A stretch of DNA of 64,000 nucleotides from Astropecten irregularis (lineage: Eukaryota > Echinodermata > Asteroidea > Paxillosida > Astropectinidae): the NCBI GenBank assembly GCA_963971285.1, contig OZ020257.1, positions 13,902,602 to 13,966,601 of the forward strand, read 5' to 3'. Made by a program: the position numbers and the translations under genes. Position 1 is the stretch's first letter. Every line of letters starts with the position of its first letter. Shown here piece after piece: positions 23,971 to 35,412 of this stretch. The notes under the pieces are model-generated. The model saw nothing but the letters and a program-made list of their open reading frames with translations. It was not told the origin of the DNA and made no database searches.

Positions 23971-24266
23971 TTGGGAGTCAGGTTGGCGTAGTGTTTCTTT
24001 CCTCGCCTTTCACCTCTGTGGACCGGGTTCAAGTCCGGCTCGGTCCACAAGTGGATTGGGTTTTCAGTCCCTATACCTGATTCTGTGGGTTTTACCCAGA
24101 ATATTACTCTGGGGTTTTCCTCCCACCTATAAAACTGTATCTTCTTCTCATCATCTTTCCATAACAGGTTCGAGCTACAGTGCCTAGGGAGCTTTTGAGG
24201 TATCATTGGTGTCAATACCAGAAATAAATAATAATAATAATAATAATAAATATAATAATAATAATC
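23971..24266 (+). mobile_element. tRNA-derived SINE with AAT-repeat tail
   Basis: The head has a B-box 'GGGTTCAAGTCCGG' at about 24018 with an arm 'GTGGACC...GGTCCAC'. The body contains 'GGGTTTTACCCAGAATATTA' and 'CTGGGGTTTTCCTCCCACC', and the tail is an interrupted (AAT)n run at 24222-24266. This order is typical of SINEs. No tRNA function is likely. Confidence 0.65.
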
Positions 24267-24654
24267 GTATTCATTTGAAGTACGTACGAGTTTGTGAAAT
24301 TACGGTCTTGAACATGCCGGTGCGAAGTAACAAGTGTTCGTTCACTCGCAGTGTTCACTAGCCCTCTTTCTTCAAATGCAGAGCAACACACGATTTCTAT
24401 TTCATAATAACTACCCAATTGTACGTATTGTGAACAAACACCCTTTTCTGTATGGGTCAAGTTCATATCTGCACAGTTACTGAACTATTGAAATAAGCTG
24501 TGTTAATTATATTTATGCAAGCACATCGTATTGACCGTTACCGTGGGCCTAGTACGCCAAACAAACAGCCCACCTTTTTCATCCTGTTTTCACCTGTGAT
24601 CTGGGTTGTGTATAGTGTTAAGTCTGGATTTACTGAGAAGTCCAATCAGAATTG

Positions 24655-24861
24655 CAATACACGGGTTTACACTTCGGAGGCCATCTTGGATTTTATCGCA
24701 ACTTCAAAACGAGGCACTTCTACGCATGCGCACTTTTCGAAGTGTAAGCCCGTCCATTGTCGAAGACAATACACGTGTTTACACTTCTGCGGTTTTTATC
24801 GCGACTTCGAAACGAGGCACTATCACGCATGCGCACTTTTGGAAGTGTAAACCCGTGTATA
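24655..24861. repeat. Tandem pair of palindromic units
   Basis: Two units (about 24655-24755 and 24768-24861) share 'CGGGTTTACACTTC' or 'GTGTTTACACTTC' at the left, 'ACGCATGCGCACTTTT' inside and 'GAAGTGTAA.CCCGT' at the right. Each unit is itself an inverted repeat. Several overlapping short ORFs here are by-products. Confidence 0.65.
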
Positions 24862-25829
24862 GGACAGCAGCACCAGTCTATTATATTGCCTGGTTGCAAC
24901 TGGTGTAAACACAGTGTGTGGGATGGTATGGGACGTATCGATCATAGTCAGGCAGTATATACACGCTTTTTAATTAGCATAAAGGTGTGCTATACTGTAA
25001 CTTGTTAATAATGACCGTATACACTGTACACGGTACGTCCACCTGACTCTGCCGGCCATGAACCGGCCGAGTTATAGACCAATATCCCCCACGAGAATCA
25101 TCACTCTGGCTCGGTAAAATCATCCCGGAGACGGTGATTAAAACTTCACACTTGATATTTACTCTGTTATGAGGAGGACCTGAGAAGCAACATCGATATA
25201 CTGACTGTCATCTGACTGCCCATAGTGGCTTATGAGGCATAGACCAGCTGACAAGACTGGAGGTAAGCATCATTCCCATAATCATATAGTATTAAATGCT
25301 GTATTCAGATGTTTCCAAACCTTTAGTTATGGATGAATGAAAAGTAAAGGCACCTAGCTATCGATCCCTCCGTGGTTTGATCTTACAGAAGATGGCAGTA
25401 ACTTTTCAACTTGTCATCAACTTTGAATGTCCGTACGGTTCTGCAATGATAGAGCACTAAGGCAATCATGACAAGAGGTATAGGGTAGTGATTGATCAGG
25501 CGTGACCACTGGTAGAGGACTGAGTAAGCCTATCATTATGAAGTTATGAAAGCTGTTCTGAATTTCATTATTCCATTAGCCTTCTATGCCTAGTCAACGG
25601 CTATAGTGTTATTTTCCCTGGTTCGAGAATGAAGGCAAAATGAAGCCATTGCCCCCTGAATAGACACAGTGTTTGCTGGGAATGCACTTCTTTGGACGAC
25701 CTTTATACCCAATCCTCATTGTCACATTTTGTCATTGAATCCAACGGCACGGTCTCATATATGGAGGTATAGAAATAGGATTTCTACATCCGTAGTCTCA
25801 ATAACAACTGTGGGGCTTTTCGCAAAAGT
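24862..25829. other. Upstream region of LRR copy C with a possible leader exon
   Basis: TATATA lies at 24957-24962 and a consensus donor GGAG|GTAAGC at 25261-25266. A good acceptor (TTCTTTTCCAG) ends at 26863, 52 bases before the ATG of copy C. A non-coding leader exon ending at 25262 and joining to 26864 is plausible. It is inferred from motifs only. Confidence 0.25.
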
Positions 25830-26045
25830 CGCCTCCGGCTCAGGCTTCGGGTTCGTCTCTGTAATCCATAGACTGAAAATATGGGTTGTGGATTTTCATT
25901 GAAGCTGAAGCTCTGTTTTCTTTTTCAAACCAGAGAATCTACTTCCAAACCGCAGCTAAAAGCCTCTATTTCGATACCAGTAATTTTAGAATGGATATAC
26001 GAAATGGAGCCGGAGCCGGGGCTTCACCTGAGCCGGAGCTGAGCT
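25830..26045. repeat. GGCTC/GAGCC-tipped inverted repeat, copy 3
   Basis: Shows 'CTGAAGCTCTGTTTTC', 'AACCAGAGAATCTACTTCC' and 'CCTCTATTTCGATACC'. The right end has GGAGCCGGAGCC and CCTGAGCCGGAGC units. Confidence 0.65.
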
Positions 26046-26638
26046 TTGAGAACTTGGGGCCCCTGGAATATCTAGCACCAGGGACCGCTTGGCTTGACTT
26101 GGCTATAATACTTCCTCTTCTGCTTGAAGCACAGTGTGTTTATCTCCTAATCAATATGTATAGGCCGAAATAACTTTTAATTCAATTTGTTTGAAAGATG
26201 CCAAGTCTGGTCTCTATTTCAAAACATTTTTCTTTTAGAGATGTTTTAGGGTATATGGCATGGGCAAATCTGCCAGTGATAACTTTATTTTAGAGATGTT
26301 TTAGGGTGTGCACAATATTATATTATTTAGGGTGTGCCATGAACAAATCTGCCAGTGATGAGTACAGCTTATAATTATGACTAAAAACTAGATATAGTTC
26401 ATGTAATAAAACTAAAAACTAGATATTGTCAGAATCTCGACAATTATCACTTCTGCACTGCTGAAGTATTATTTGCGAGAAATCTGCATGGCATGCATAA
26501 TTCATACAATTGTGATGTGAATTATTTCAAACATTTCCTACATCCTAAAAAAAAAGAAAAAACTTAAAAGACACAACTCATTTATTGACGCGGATACTCT
26601 TTTAAGATTCGGTCGCTCGTGAAATTTAAAAGTAAATA
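26046..26638. other. Intergenic with a short local duplication
   Basis: The words 'AGAGATGTTTTAGGGT' and 'CAAATCTGCCAGTGAT' occur twice between 26237 and 26360. Nothing else is recognised. Confidence 0.5.
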
Positions 26639-26750
26639 ATCGATTTCACGAAGCCCTACGATCGATCGTAATTCGAGTTACGAAGGATCACCCATCGTAT
26701 CCGTATCGGACGTAAGGCTGCAATGCATCATATTAGTCCTATAGTGAATG
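26639..26750. mobile_element. GGGGCCGATTTCAC palindromic element, type 1, copy 2 (right end lost)
   Basis: Has 'CGATTTCACGAAGCCCTACG', 'GATCGATCGTAATTCGAG' and 'GGCTGCAATGCATCAT'. The expected right terminus 'GTGAAATCGACC' is absent. Confidence 0.6.
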
Positions 26751-26861
26751 TATGGTTAATTTAATTAGTAAAAAGTGTTTCCTTAAAATTTTTCACTATT
26801 TGTAACGAAATGTAAAGGATAAAAAGTATTTTACAAAATATCTTGTGTGCTATTCTTTTCC

Positions 26862-26863
26862 AG
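26862..26863 (+). promoter_or_regulatory. Candidate splice acceptor before LRR copy C
   Basis: A pyrimidine-rich tract (TATTCTTTTCCAG) ends here. It could join a leader exon to the coding exon, and would remove the upstream non-ATG codons from consideration. Confidence 0.3.
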
Positions 26864-26915
26864 AATCTCTGTGAACGTTTATTGACGCAAATTGCTACAC
26901 GTGTCTGTGAAAGTC

Positions 26916-28802
26916 ATGAGAGTCATGATGGCAGAACGCAAGATGTTGCTCCGATTGGTTCTACATTTCTCCATCATATACGCGCTTCTCAAACAGTCGG
27001 ACTGTCACGCCTTCGTCTGCTTAGATACCGTGACTCTCTGTGACTGCGACCCGACAAAACTCGCCATCAACTGCTCCAATCTCCGCTTCCACGTGGTCCC
27101 CCTTGCTGATATACCCAATGATACTTCATCACTCAGTTTTGGCGGGAACTTCTTGACCGCCGTGATGACCGACACGTTCGCAACATTGGGGTCGTTGCTG
27201 CGCATGTCCCTGAAGAATAACCTGATTGGTTATGTGGAGCCTTGGGCATTCAATGCGACCAATCAGTTGACTTTCTTGGATTTATCTGGGAATAGGTTAT
27301 CAACCGTGCCGTCTGCTCTGAGTGTCCTTACTTCATTGAGGGTTCTCAATATGAGCGACAACGGGCTTACTTACCTGTCAACAGACGACTTCTCCACTCT
27401 GACGAAATTAGAGACTCTCAGACTCGAGAACAATAAACTTCACACCATCCCGGATACTTTGTTTTATCCAATGGCCGATCTTAATCTTCTCTATCTGGAC
27501 GGGAATTCCATAAGCGCCGATCCGATTGGGTGGTTCGCCAACACCACGCGTCTGACGCAACTGCGCCTGTCTGGCAACTCGATCACGCTCTCTGCAAATG
27601 TGGAGAACTGGTTTGGCGCCAATTTGCAGAGCGTCCCCCTAGAAGAGTTGCATCTGAGCAACAATGTCATCCAAGAGATCTCCCAAGGAACGTTCAGAGG
27701 CTGCGTGAACTTGAAGGAGCTGCACTTGAGCAGCAATGAGATTAAGACCATCGCGTCAGGAAGCTTCGACGACTTGGAGAACCTGCAAAATTTGACTCTT
27801 GACGGCAACATGCTTTCCGGGGAATTTCCTGAGGATTTATTCGCAAATGCAGAGAAGCTGACGGGTCTCTATTTGCAGGATAATTCCCTCTCTGCGATAC
27901 CACGCGACGCAGCCAACGGTCTCGACCAAATTCTGGAGGTGAATTTGGCGAGAAACCAACTGGTGGATGTCTTCACTTGTGATGAAGCATGCTCAGACAC
28001 CGTCATTCTTCCAGCAATCACGATCCTCCATCTGCAGTCCAACTTATTATCCGTCGTGCCAGAAGTAAGAAACTTCTCCAACTTGCAGATCCTTGACCTC
28101 AGTGCTAACAGCATCGCGACCATGGAATCGTACGTCTTCAACGGGACATCAATGCGACTGCTGTCTCTGCACGACAATACTTTGTCCACGATGTCCCTGG
28201 AGAATTTCCAAACTCTGCCTGATCTGGAGGTCGTTACGATCACCGGTAATCCTTGGATATGTGACTGTAATCTCTTCTGGATCGTTGATCCCGATGAGGA
28301 GCCCCTGGCTTGGAGGACGAAGATCCACAATGAAGTGCTCTGCCAGGCGCCTGACTTTGCCAAAGATCTCGACTTGAACAATCTCTACTTGATTCGCGAG
28401 AGGCATCGAAACTCCGGTCCCTTCGTTCCCTGCGAGACGGCAAACTGGATCGTTATCGCCATCATCTGTGTCGTCTGGGTCGTTGCTGTTGTTGTCGTCT
28501 TGGGATGCTACTTCTCAAAAACGATGAACTACCGAAAGGGCTACGTCAAACGCACGATGAAAATCCCGCTGCCCAAGGCGCCGCCAGTTCCACCGTCAAC
28601 AGTGCCCTCTACGTCGGCTCACTTAAACGAGGGCGCCACCTTCGACGAGCTTGACAAGAGTACTGTGACGGACGTGACATACCTGCACAGTGCCAGAGAT
28701 GACGGCGGTGAAACCCCAGAGGTACAAGGCAAGGACGTGTCGCCAAGAAAAGAAAAACCTCGTATCGAAGAGTATAAAGAGACCCTGACCAGTGTGGTGT
28801 GA
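26916..28802 (+). CDS. LRR type I membrane receptor, copy C
   Basis: 628-residue frame counted from the first ATG at 26916; the frame is open a little further upstream but only with non-ATG codons. Mets at residues 4, 5 and 10 are also possible starts. The hydrophobic signal is at residues 10-25. The N-terminal cap has Cys35, 42, 44 and 53. About 15 LRRs follow, with the signature repeats DPIGWF (202-207) and V-E-N-W-F-G (229-234). An extra Cys pair (355, 359) sits in a later repeat. The C-terminal cap has NPWICDC with Cys449, 451, 476 and 506. The membrane helix is at about 510-531. The tail differs from copies A, B and D: it is proline-rich (PLPKAPPVPP, a possible SH3 ligand), acidic further on, and ends SVV, a class I PDZ-like motif. 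The role is probably cell-surface recognition with intracellular scaffolding; the ligand is unknown. Confidence 0.88.
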   Translation: MRVMMAERKMLLRLVLHFSIIYALLKQSDCHAFVCLDTVTLCDCDPTKLAINCSNLRFHVVPLADIPNDTSSLSFGGNFLTAVMTDTFATLGSLLRMSLKNNLIGYVEPWAFNATNQLTFLDLSGNRLSTVPSALSVLTSLRVLNMSDNGLTYLSTDDFSTLTKLETLRLENNKLHTIPDTLFYPMADLNLLYLDGNSISADPIGWFANTTRLTQLRLSGNSITLSANVENWFGANLQSVPLEELHLSNNVIQEISQGTFRGCVNLKELHLSSNEIKTIASGSFDDLENLQNLTLDGNMLSGEFPEDLFANAEKLTGLYLQDNSLSAIPRDAANGLDQILEVNLARNQLVDVFTCDEACSDTVILPAITILHLQSNLLSVVPEVRNFSNLQILDLSANSIATMESYVFNGTSMRLLSLHDNTLSTMSLENFQTLPDLEVVTITGNPWICDCNLFWIVDPDEEPLAWRTKIHNEVLCQAPDFAKDLDLNNLYLIRERHRNSGPFVPCETANWIVIAIICVVWVVAVVVVLGCYFSKTMNYRKGYVKRTMKIPLPKAPPVPPSTVPSTSAHLNEGATFDELDKSTVTDVTYLHSARDDGGETPEVQGKDVSPRKEKPRIEEYKETLTSVV

Positions 28803-28954
28803 CCGTCTGATTATGCTGCAAAATGAAAGATCTCGTCCTTAAAGAGAAATTCTCAACACAAAAATCACATCACAAGCCGTCCAACCGGTGTCGAACACCG
28901 TCAAAATTATTCATGAAAAGACGAGCATAATTCAAAACTGGGACAAGGCCAGTT

Positions 28955-29093
28955 AATGGGAGACTTTTGGAGAGTCGGTCTTGAGTCAACAGCACGCGCA
29001 CGCGCAATACAATGCCCGCATGCTCACAATTGCGCAAGCATGGTTTGCGCGTGCGCTGTTGACTCAAGACCGACTCTCCAAAAGTCTCCCATT
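28955..29093. repeat. 139-bp near-perfect hairpin downstream of copy C
   Basis: The left arm starts 'AATGGGAGACTTTTGGAGAG' and its exact inverse closes the element. The first 39 bases of the two arms match without mismatch, then a CG/CA-rich stretch differs by a small indel. The loop region is about 40 bases. It begins 153 bases after the stop codon of copy C, so it may lie in that transcript. Likely a very young palindromic mobile element. Confidence 0.8.
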
Positions 29094-29200
29094 GATAATG
29101 AGCTTAAAAGGAACTTCCCATAAGTGTAAAAGCACAACATCTTCCGCCATTAAAACAAAAACCCCATGCAGTTCAGGATAGTAAACGGTATAAGATTCAC

Positions 29201-29365
29201 TCCGCTGACCCCAGCTAGCTCGGTGGCCTAGCGGTATGACTGCACTAGTAAGCAGGAGGTCGTGGTTTCGAATCCCACCTGAGCCAGCACATTATTTTTT
29301 TTTTTCATGTGCACTCAACAAGCAGTATAAAGCAGTACTCATCCACGTCGGTGAAGGGCAAATCT
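29201..29365 (+). mobile_element. tRNA-derived SINE, copy B
   Basis: Starts 'TCCGCTGACCCCAGC', with A-box-like 'TAGCGGTATGA', B-box 'GGTTTCGAATCCC', a T-run at 29288-29297, and the body 'CATGTGCACTCAACAAGCAG' and 'GTGAAGGGCAAAT'. Same family as 11599-11790. Confidence 0.75.
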
Positions 29366-30215
29366 AATTTGCATAAAGTATGAGATTGTTGGAAATCCGA
29401 TAGCAGTAGCGGTTGATAAAAGTTATGACTTGCCGCTCAATAGGCCCAGGTGATGTCAGGATCCTTTCCCAAACCCCAGCTTAGGCTCCAGTTCCGACTT
29501 CGGCTTTATTCGAAATCTGAGTTGGCTTTGCAATTTGGGCTTCTCTTTTTAAACAAAAAAACGGAACTTCACCGACAAGCCACAGCCAAACATTTTTGAA
29601 ACAAAGCCTGACAGAGCCGAAGCCCGAATCAAAACTTAGAAAAGTGCCCAGATCACCCTAGGATTTTTATATAAAGACTGGAGCTTGAATATGAAATGAA
29701 TTGATACACTGTGCACATACGTCTTGGACCAAGACGGAAAAGCTTCTTGGTTTTTTCTCCAGTACTATGTAGCAGGTTTACAATGATGTGCTGTGTTAGT
29801 GAAAGTAGTTGATTATAGCTTGTCACCTAAAATATGACTCAAGAGACAAATTTTATAGCTGCTTTGTCTAGCCAAAGCATTATGCACGATTTGAAATATA
29901 CTTAGATAATGGATAAGCGACAATTGTACTTATAGGTTTATATATTTGAGCTTGTTTTAAAAATAAAACACTATCATGAAAACGTATTCTCCATAATTAT
30001 GATGGCACGTCGTTGTTACAATAAACCAAATGTGGCACGGTAGACATTCGAATCCAAAAGTTCCTCGGCCAGAAATTTTCCTACCTCCATTTTGTGTCCT
30101 AAATGAAATGAAGGGCTTGGGATACATAGTGAAGATGGAGCCTTTCTTCGGCTTCGTCGTGTGGCCCAACCCCTTTCGTTTCGTTTTGTGGGCCTCAAAA
30201 TTTAGCCTCGAACCT
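29366..30215. other. Intergenic, nothing firm
   Basis: The stretch 29455-29640 has GGCTCC and GAGCCGAAGCC words at its two ends and may be a degraded relative of the GGCTC-tipped elements. No gene is recognised. Confidence 0.35.
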
Positions 30216-30352
30216 GGGCTGGATTTCACCAAACACTAAGATTAATCTTAAGATGAGTTGATGAGTAAGATGAGACGATATTTGCTTAGCAATTAGGATT
30301 AATTCACACTTAAGATCAATCTTAATTAGTGCTTCGTGAAATCGGACCCTTA
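30216..30352. mobile_element. GATTTCACC palindromic element, type 2 (AAGATTAATCTTA), copy 1
   Basis: Starts 'GGATTTCACCAAACACTAAG', followed by ATTAATCTTAAGATGAG, and ends 'TAGTGCTTCGTGAAATCGGA'. The termini match the type 1 elements, but the interior is different. Confidence 0.6.
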
Positions 30353-31388
30353 CCTGGTTTCGTAAAGTGGGCTGACATCTGTCGTTCGGTTAATACCGCC
30401 CTCATTGACTGGTTCAGTCCAGTCCAATGTGCATTAATTGAACAGCGCCACCAATCTATTTTTGCCACAATAATTTTATTATCGATGCTAATTTGTAATA
30501 TTTACTCGCTCACTATGCCTGTCGAAGTTTGGCCTCCGATTTGCCATTTATAATCATTATTTTGTTGTCATTATTTTGACGACCGCGTAAGGTCCCATCG
30601 GCACACACACTTGTCTTGTACCATCTTCTAAGATCCTGGACAAGGCGCCCTCTCCCGTCCACATACAATGTCACTAAATGTTGAAGCAGAATGTGTACGG
30701 TGTACATGTACTTGTCCACATTATGTTATTATAATATATTCAGTCATATAACTCCTAATTAACATAGCCGAATCTTCCTTTGCAAAGTGCATTGATCAAA
30801 TTTCAATCCAATTTGGAAAACATCTGTAAATTTCCACTCATTATAAAGTATAATTAGAATGCCACAAGTTATGCTGATGTTACCTGGACACCGTACAACC
30901 ACCCCAACCTGGTAGAATGACCTCAATAATTATGGTACAAGTCTGCTGATGTTACGTTGACTGCATATTAAACTTCTCTTAATTTGCATAATTATTGTCC
31001 TGAACCATCAATAACTTATAAAAACAAATTCAGTTCTGCAATATTTAAGCAAAATAATAAATAAAGTGGCTACAATGTGCAGTTTCCGTTATTGTAAAAA
31101 TGCAAATGCCAAAAACCTTTCCATATCGTGAAAAAATTCCCAAAATCGATTACTTTTCATGCATAATTAATGAGAATATGATTCAGCTGATGGAAGGAGA
31201 CAAACAATCAAACTGAACGGTGTGGTTATTATCATGCAAATTCGTATTCCAGTATACGCACTGAGATTCAAACCACGTTCGTTCAGCCAACCAAAAAAAA
31301 AACCCCGAATTTTCAATTCATAGATTTGCCCTGATCACGTATAGCAGACCTTTCTTTATTACCTGCTAAGAGAAGTAAGGTGTACTAA
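30353..31388. other. Intergenic, nothing recognised
   Basis: AT-rich sequence without a recognisable gene or repeat. Confidence 0.4.
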
Positions 31389-31433
31389 GAGCGTTTACGA
31401 AACGGAAGCTTAGGCTCAAGCTGAAGCTCAGGT

Positions 31434-31466
<33 letters not shown>

Positions 31467-31645
31467 CTCATGTTCAGGCTCCAGCTCTGTCATCCATATG
31501 CTGAAAATATATATTCTGAGTTTTCATTGAGAATGTACTGCCGAACCGCAGCCAAAAGTCTCTATTTTGATACCCGTTATTTCAGAATGGAATCACGAAA
31601 TGGAGCCTGAGAAGGAGCCTGAACCTCCGTTTCCTAAACACCCCA
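31389..31645. repeat. GGCTC/GAGCC-tipped inverted repeat, copy 4
   Basis: Left end 'GTTTACGAAACGGAAGCTTA', then about five GGCTCA units (31424-31459). Right end GAGCCTGAACC and 'TCCGTTTCCTAAAC', the inverse of the left terminus. Confidence 0.7.
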
Positions 31646-32248
31646 AGACTGGTTGCCATTCATGTTAATGTAAAAGACTGACTCCATAAATAAGTAAAGT
31701 TTATCCAATTTATATATTACAATAGTGAATACATGTATAATATAGAATACAGGAATATACAATGTTTACAATATTATTTTATGTCTCCATGTGTTTTTGT
31801 GTTTATTTGGTGTCTCCCTAATGTTTTAGGAACACTTGAAAGCCACTTTCACCGTTCATTTGTTTGGAGGATGTTTAGAAATAGGTAAGTAAAAGTTTGT
31901 GTACGACCCTATGGGAAAGTCACCCTATAAGGTACCATGCAGTAAAATATACATGTACAATACGTATCTATCTGACCGTTTCCATTCTCACGTTTCAGAT
32001 GCAATGTAATTATTTCTCCCAAATAAATTTGAGTGCCAAGTTAAACGCATGGTTGATCATTGACAGATTAAGTTTCGTCAAAGCTGTATTGTAAATAAGT
32101 ACGGTAAACCCTACTGGTAGTAGGCCTACGTGTAACTTTGCAATGAACATTTTTAGCTGATAATCTATATCTGATATGGAAAACATTACATATGATTATG
32201 TGCTTAGAAGACAACGTTTCAAGGATCATCGACCTATTATATATAAAC
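31646..32248. other. Intergenic, nothing recognised
   Basis: AT-rich, no gene recognised. Confidence 0.4.
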
Positions 32249-32503
32249 TTAAGGTAGTATCATACTTTGGTAGCATATCGCAACAGAAAACTTCACTGAT
32301 TTACGACAGGGTATAAAGATGGTGATGGTAGACACATACCGTTAAAAATGTTCTGCTTGATATGCTTTATTTATCCAGAAAGTTGAGCCAAAACAATTGA
32401 TCTCAACAAGTGGGCACCGTATGGGACTGAAATGTTCACAGATGACTGTTACTGTATCTTCCTTGATATTTTTATGAAATTAAAAGAATGAAATTACCTT
32501 TAA
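32249..32503 (+). mobile_element. MITE family 1, copy 5 (internal deletion)
   Basis: TTAA at 32249-32252 and 32500-32503. Left end AGGTAGTATCATACTTTGG. The middle third, including the core palindrome, is missing. Confidence 0.7.
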
Positions 32504-32691
32504 GAGAAAAAAAAAATTGGCAAAACAAATATATTTTGAAGCAAATTCATAATCCGCCGTGGAAGGTTAACCCCATGTTACCGTCAGTGTTTAAATTAAT
32601 AGATTTGGATGAGTAATTTGTGCGTTGGTTCCCGTGCAAGATCTGAGTATAAGAACGGACGAAGGGAACCAGCGATCGGATTACCGATCTA

Positions 32692-32812
32692 GGGGCCGAT
32701 TTCACCAAACTCTTATCTATCAATTATAGGACTTGTGCAGCCATACCACAGGATACGATGGGTTATCCTTCGTAACTAGAGTTACGATCGATCGTAGTGT
32801 GAAATCGACCCC
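32692..32812. mobile_element. GGGGCCGATTTCAC palindromic element, type 1, copy 3
   Basis: 'GGGGCCGATTTCACCAAACT' at the left and 'GTGTGAAATCGACCCC' at the right, with 'GTTACGATCGATCGTA' inside. About 121 bp. Confidence 0.7.
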
Positions 32813-33241
32813 ATAATGTAAGATCAATCACGTTTGACAGTACATTATAATAAAGGTTTGAATTTGGAACCTTCTAAAAACAAAAAATTGCATTTTGCTG
32901 CATAATGCTGGCCGTGGACTTAATGGTATTTTCTAGTTAATGGTATACCATGTTCTAGTTAATGGTATACCGTGTTAGACGACACATGATAAATGCTGGT
33001 ATTACTTGCCAATCAGAAATGTTTTTTATCATCACAGAATCTGTATAAAAAAACAAAGATGCATGACGAAAAATGAAATAAAAATGTCAACACCAAAAAA
33101 GAGAGTGGAATGATATATTTACCTTTAGGTCGGTTAACACATGAAACTGCTATTTGTTTTTACCAGTTCATTTTTTTTTGTTCTGCTAAATCATATGAAA
33201 TATTTGAGAAGCAGATCATATGAGTTGGTCATGCTCAAAAT

Positions 33242-33525
33242 TTAAATGTTATTTCATACTTCGGTTTTTATCAAAGAAATGCAGATTCATGGGCAAAACT
33301 ATCAAAAAATGTACAGTAACAATCATTTGTGAAATTTGAAATTCCCAATCCCATACGGTGCACACTTTAAAAAAAACGGTGAAAAAACGCTCACAGTATT
33401 TTTTAATTTAATCAAAGGTCTTTTTTATCTTCCTGAAATCAAAATTATTTGGTCAATTGGTTTTACTCTTTTCTTGATAAATACAGCATTTCCTGCAGAA
33501 GACTTAAACGATATGTTAAGATTGG
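33242..33525 (-). mobile_element. MITE family 1, copy 6 (degraded)
   Basis: TTAA at 33242-33245 followed by 'TTATTTCATACTTCGG' and family modules ('GAAATGCAGATTCATGGGCA'). The right end is not intact. The preceding stretch 32813-33241 holds a TTCTAGTTAATGGTATACC duplication (near 32932-32968) and no gene. Confidence 0.6.
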
Positions 33526-33730
33526 TTGTGCTTTGACATTTTTAGCCGATTCGAACTTTTCAGAACAAAGTGTGACATCCCTCGTTTACCACATTCAGTT
33601 ATAGTCCCAATCCTTTCTGCATTTTGAAAAGTTACCTTGCATAATTACTGTATCAGTCCCATTTCCCTTACAGCTTTTGTATTTGGAAACGATCTTCTAA
33701 ACTGTTCGACCTTTTAAGGGATGTATAGGT

Positions 33731-34035
33731 TTAAAGGTAGTATCATACTTTGGTCGCATACCGAAACAGAAATCTCCACAGATTTACCATAACTTACAGG
33801 GTATAACGTAGTGATGGTAGAAACATACCATTACAATTCTTCTGACTGAAATGCTGTATTTATCCAGAAAAGGGTAAAAACCAATGACCAAAAGACGTTA
33901 AGAATATTGTGGGCGTTTTTCACTGTTTTCTCAATAGGTGGGCACCGTTTGGGATTGAAATTTTCACAGATGACTGTTGTATCTTCTTTGATATTTATGC
34001 CCATGAATCTCCATTTCTTTGACAAAAATCAAAAT
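33731..34035 (+). mobile_element. MITE family 1, copy 7 (right end lost)
   Basis: TTAA at 33731-33734, then AGGTAGTATCATACTTTGG. The interior is shortened and the match ends at 'GACAAAAATCAAAATG' without the terminal inverted repeat. Confidence 0.65.
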
Positions 34036-34932
34036 GCCGTGTCAAAGACCAGGTTTCATTATATTGTCTTCTACTTCTTCATTTACCATTCCGGTCATGA
34101 CATGTTTATACAAAAATAACCTTCAAAATTAGTATTCACCCTAAATCACCGTTTATTATTGAGCCGTAATATGCATACAGCGTATGGCAAAGCATATGCA
34201 TGCATTCGATTTTTGTTACATGTTTTATTATAGCCTCTTGAACTAAAACGTTTTATGGCACGGTAAACAATACAACAGCATATGGTACTGTGTGTGTGGG
34301 TTGTCGCTATTGTCTTCAAATACAATACAAATCGATATAAGTATCCTCCATGACTATAATTTATATCATTACATCGATACCATTTACAGGTATTGCCTAT
34401 ACAATACTCCATACCTTTATAAGATATATCGCTTGCTAAAATGTAAACAACTACACTCGTGTTTATTCAATCATATACGATTTATTCATTGACTAGTTCG
34501 TTGCCATTTTTGGTGGACTTGGGTAGGATATTTGTCATTTTATTGACTTTTTATCTTGTGGCCACTCCTTCTTCTTTTCCCCTTTTCTGTCTTTCTTTGT
34601 TTTCCCCATAATAAACATCATTGTCAACTTTATATAGGACAGTGTGTATATCACAACATGGTCTGGGAAAATTGTTTAACATTTACAAATCCCTCAACCT
34701 TTCAACTACCATTTGATTTGCTTGGGAGAGAATAGGGGACATGTTTGTTTGTATTGCATGCAAATATTAATCTCCATTTGTTCATTACCGATGTGAACCA
34801 AGGCTTAATCCATCATAATCCAACTGAAGGTTGCACAGTGATAAATGGGACATGCTATAATTATACTTGGTACAACTTGAGTAGACTGCTGCAAACTGCT
34901 CATCGGGCAAAAATAATGACCTGAAATGTATC
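34036..34932. other. Intergenic, possible LINE-like tail near 34600
   Basis: 'AATAAACATCATTGTCAACT' near 34612 resembles the end at 4099-4135. No reverse-transcriptase frame is recognised. No gene. Confidence 0.3.
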
Positions 34933-35015
34933 AAATGCTTGGAGTTAGGAGAGCCTGACGCTATAGGATCCTGCTAGGATCGAAACGCGTCAGGCCCTTC
35001 TAACTCCAAGCAAAA
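34933..35015. mobile_element. Short palindromic element (TGCTTGGAGTTAG family), complete
   Basis: 'AAATGCTTGGAGTTAGGAG' opens and 'CTTCTAACTCCAAGCA' closes it. The centre is 'GGATCCTGCTAGGATC'. 83 bp. Confidence 0.65.
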
Positions 35016-35047
35016 TGTGAATGGGATAGTAAACATCAGTGAGTGCC

Positions 35048-35412
35048 TGAAAGGTAGTATCATACTTTGGTAAGACACCAAAACAGAAATGTTCACAGAT
35101 TTACGTATAACTTACAGGGTATGAAGGTGGTGCTGGTAGAATCATACCGTTAAAATGTTTCCGCCTGAAATGGTGTATTTATCCAGAAATTAGTAAAACA
35201 ACGACCGAAAATCTTTTTGATCTTTTAAAAGATCAAAAATAAAAGAGAAAAGACTTAAGAAATACTGTGTCCGTTTTTCACTGTTTTCTCAAAAAGTGGG
35301 CACCGTATGGGAGTGAAATTTTCACAGATGACTATCTCTGTATCGTCCTTGATATTTTTTACCATGAATCTGTATTTCTTTGACAAAAACCAATGTATGA
35401 TACTACCTTTAA
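35048..35412 (+). mobile_element. MITE family 1, copy 8
   Basis: Left boundary TGAA, right boundary TTAA (35409-35412). Full-length interior with core palindrome GATCTTTTAAAAGATC at about 35219. Confidence 0.8.

Noticed and set aside
26892..26915. Eight extra codons upstream of the copy C ATG
   Set aside because: They begin with TTG, not ATG; the first ATG is at 26916.
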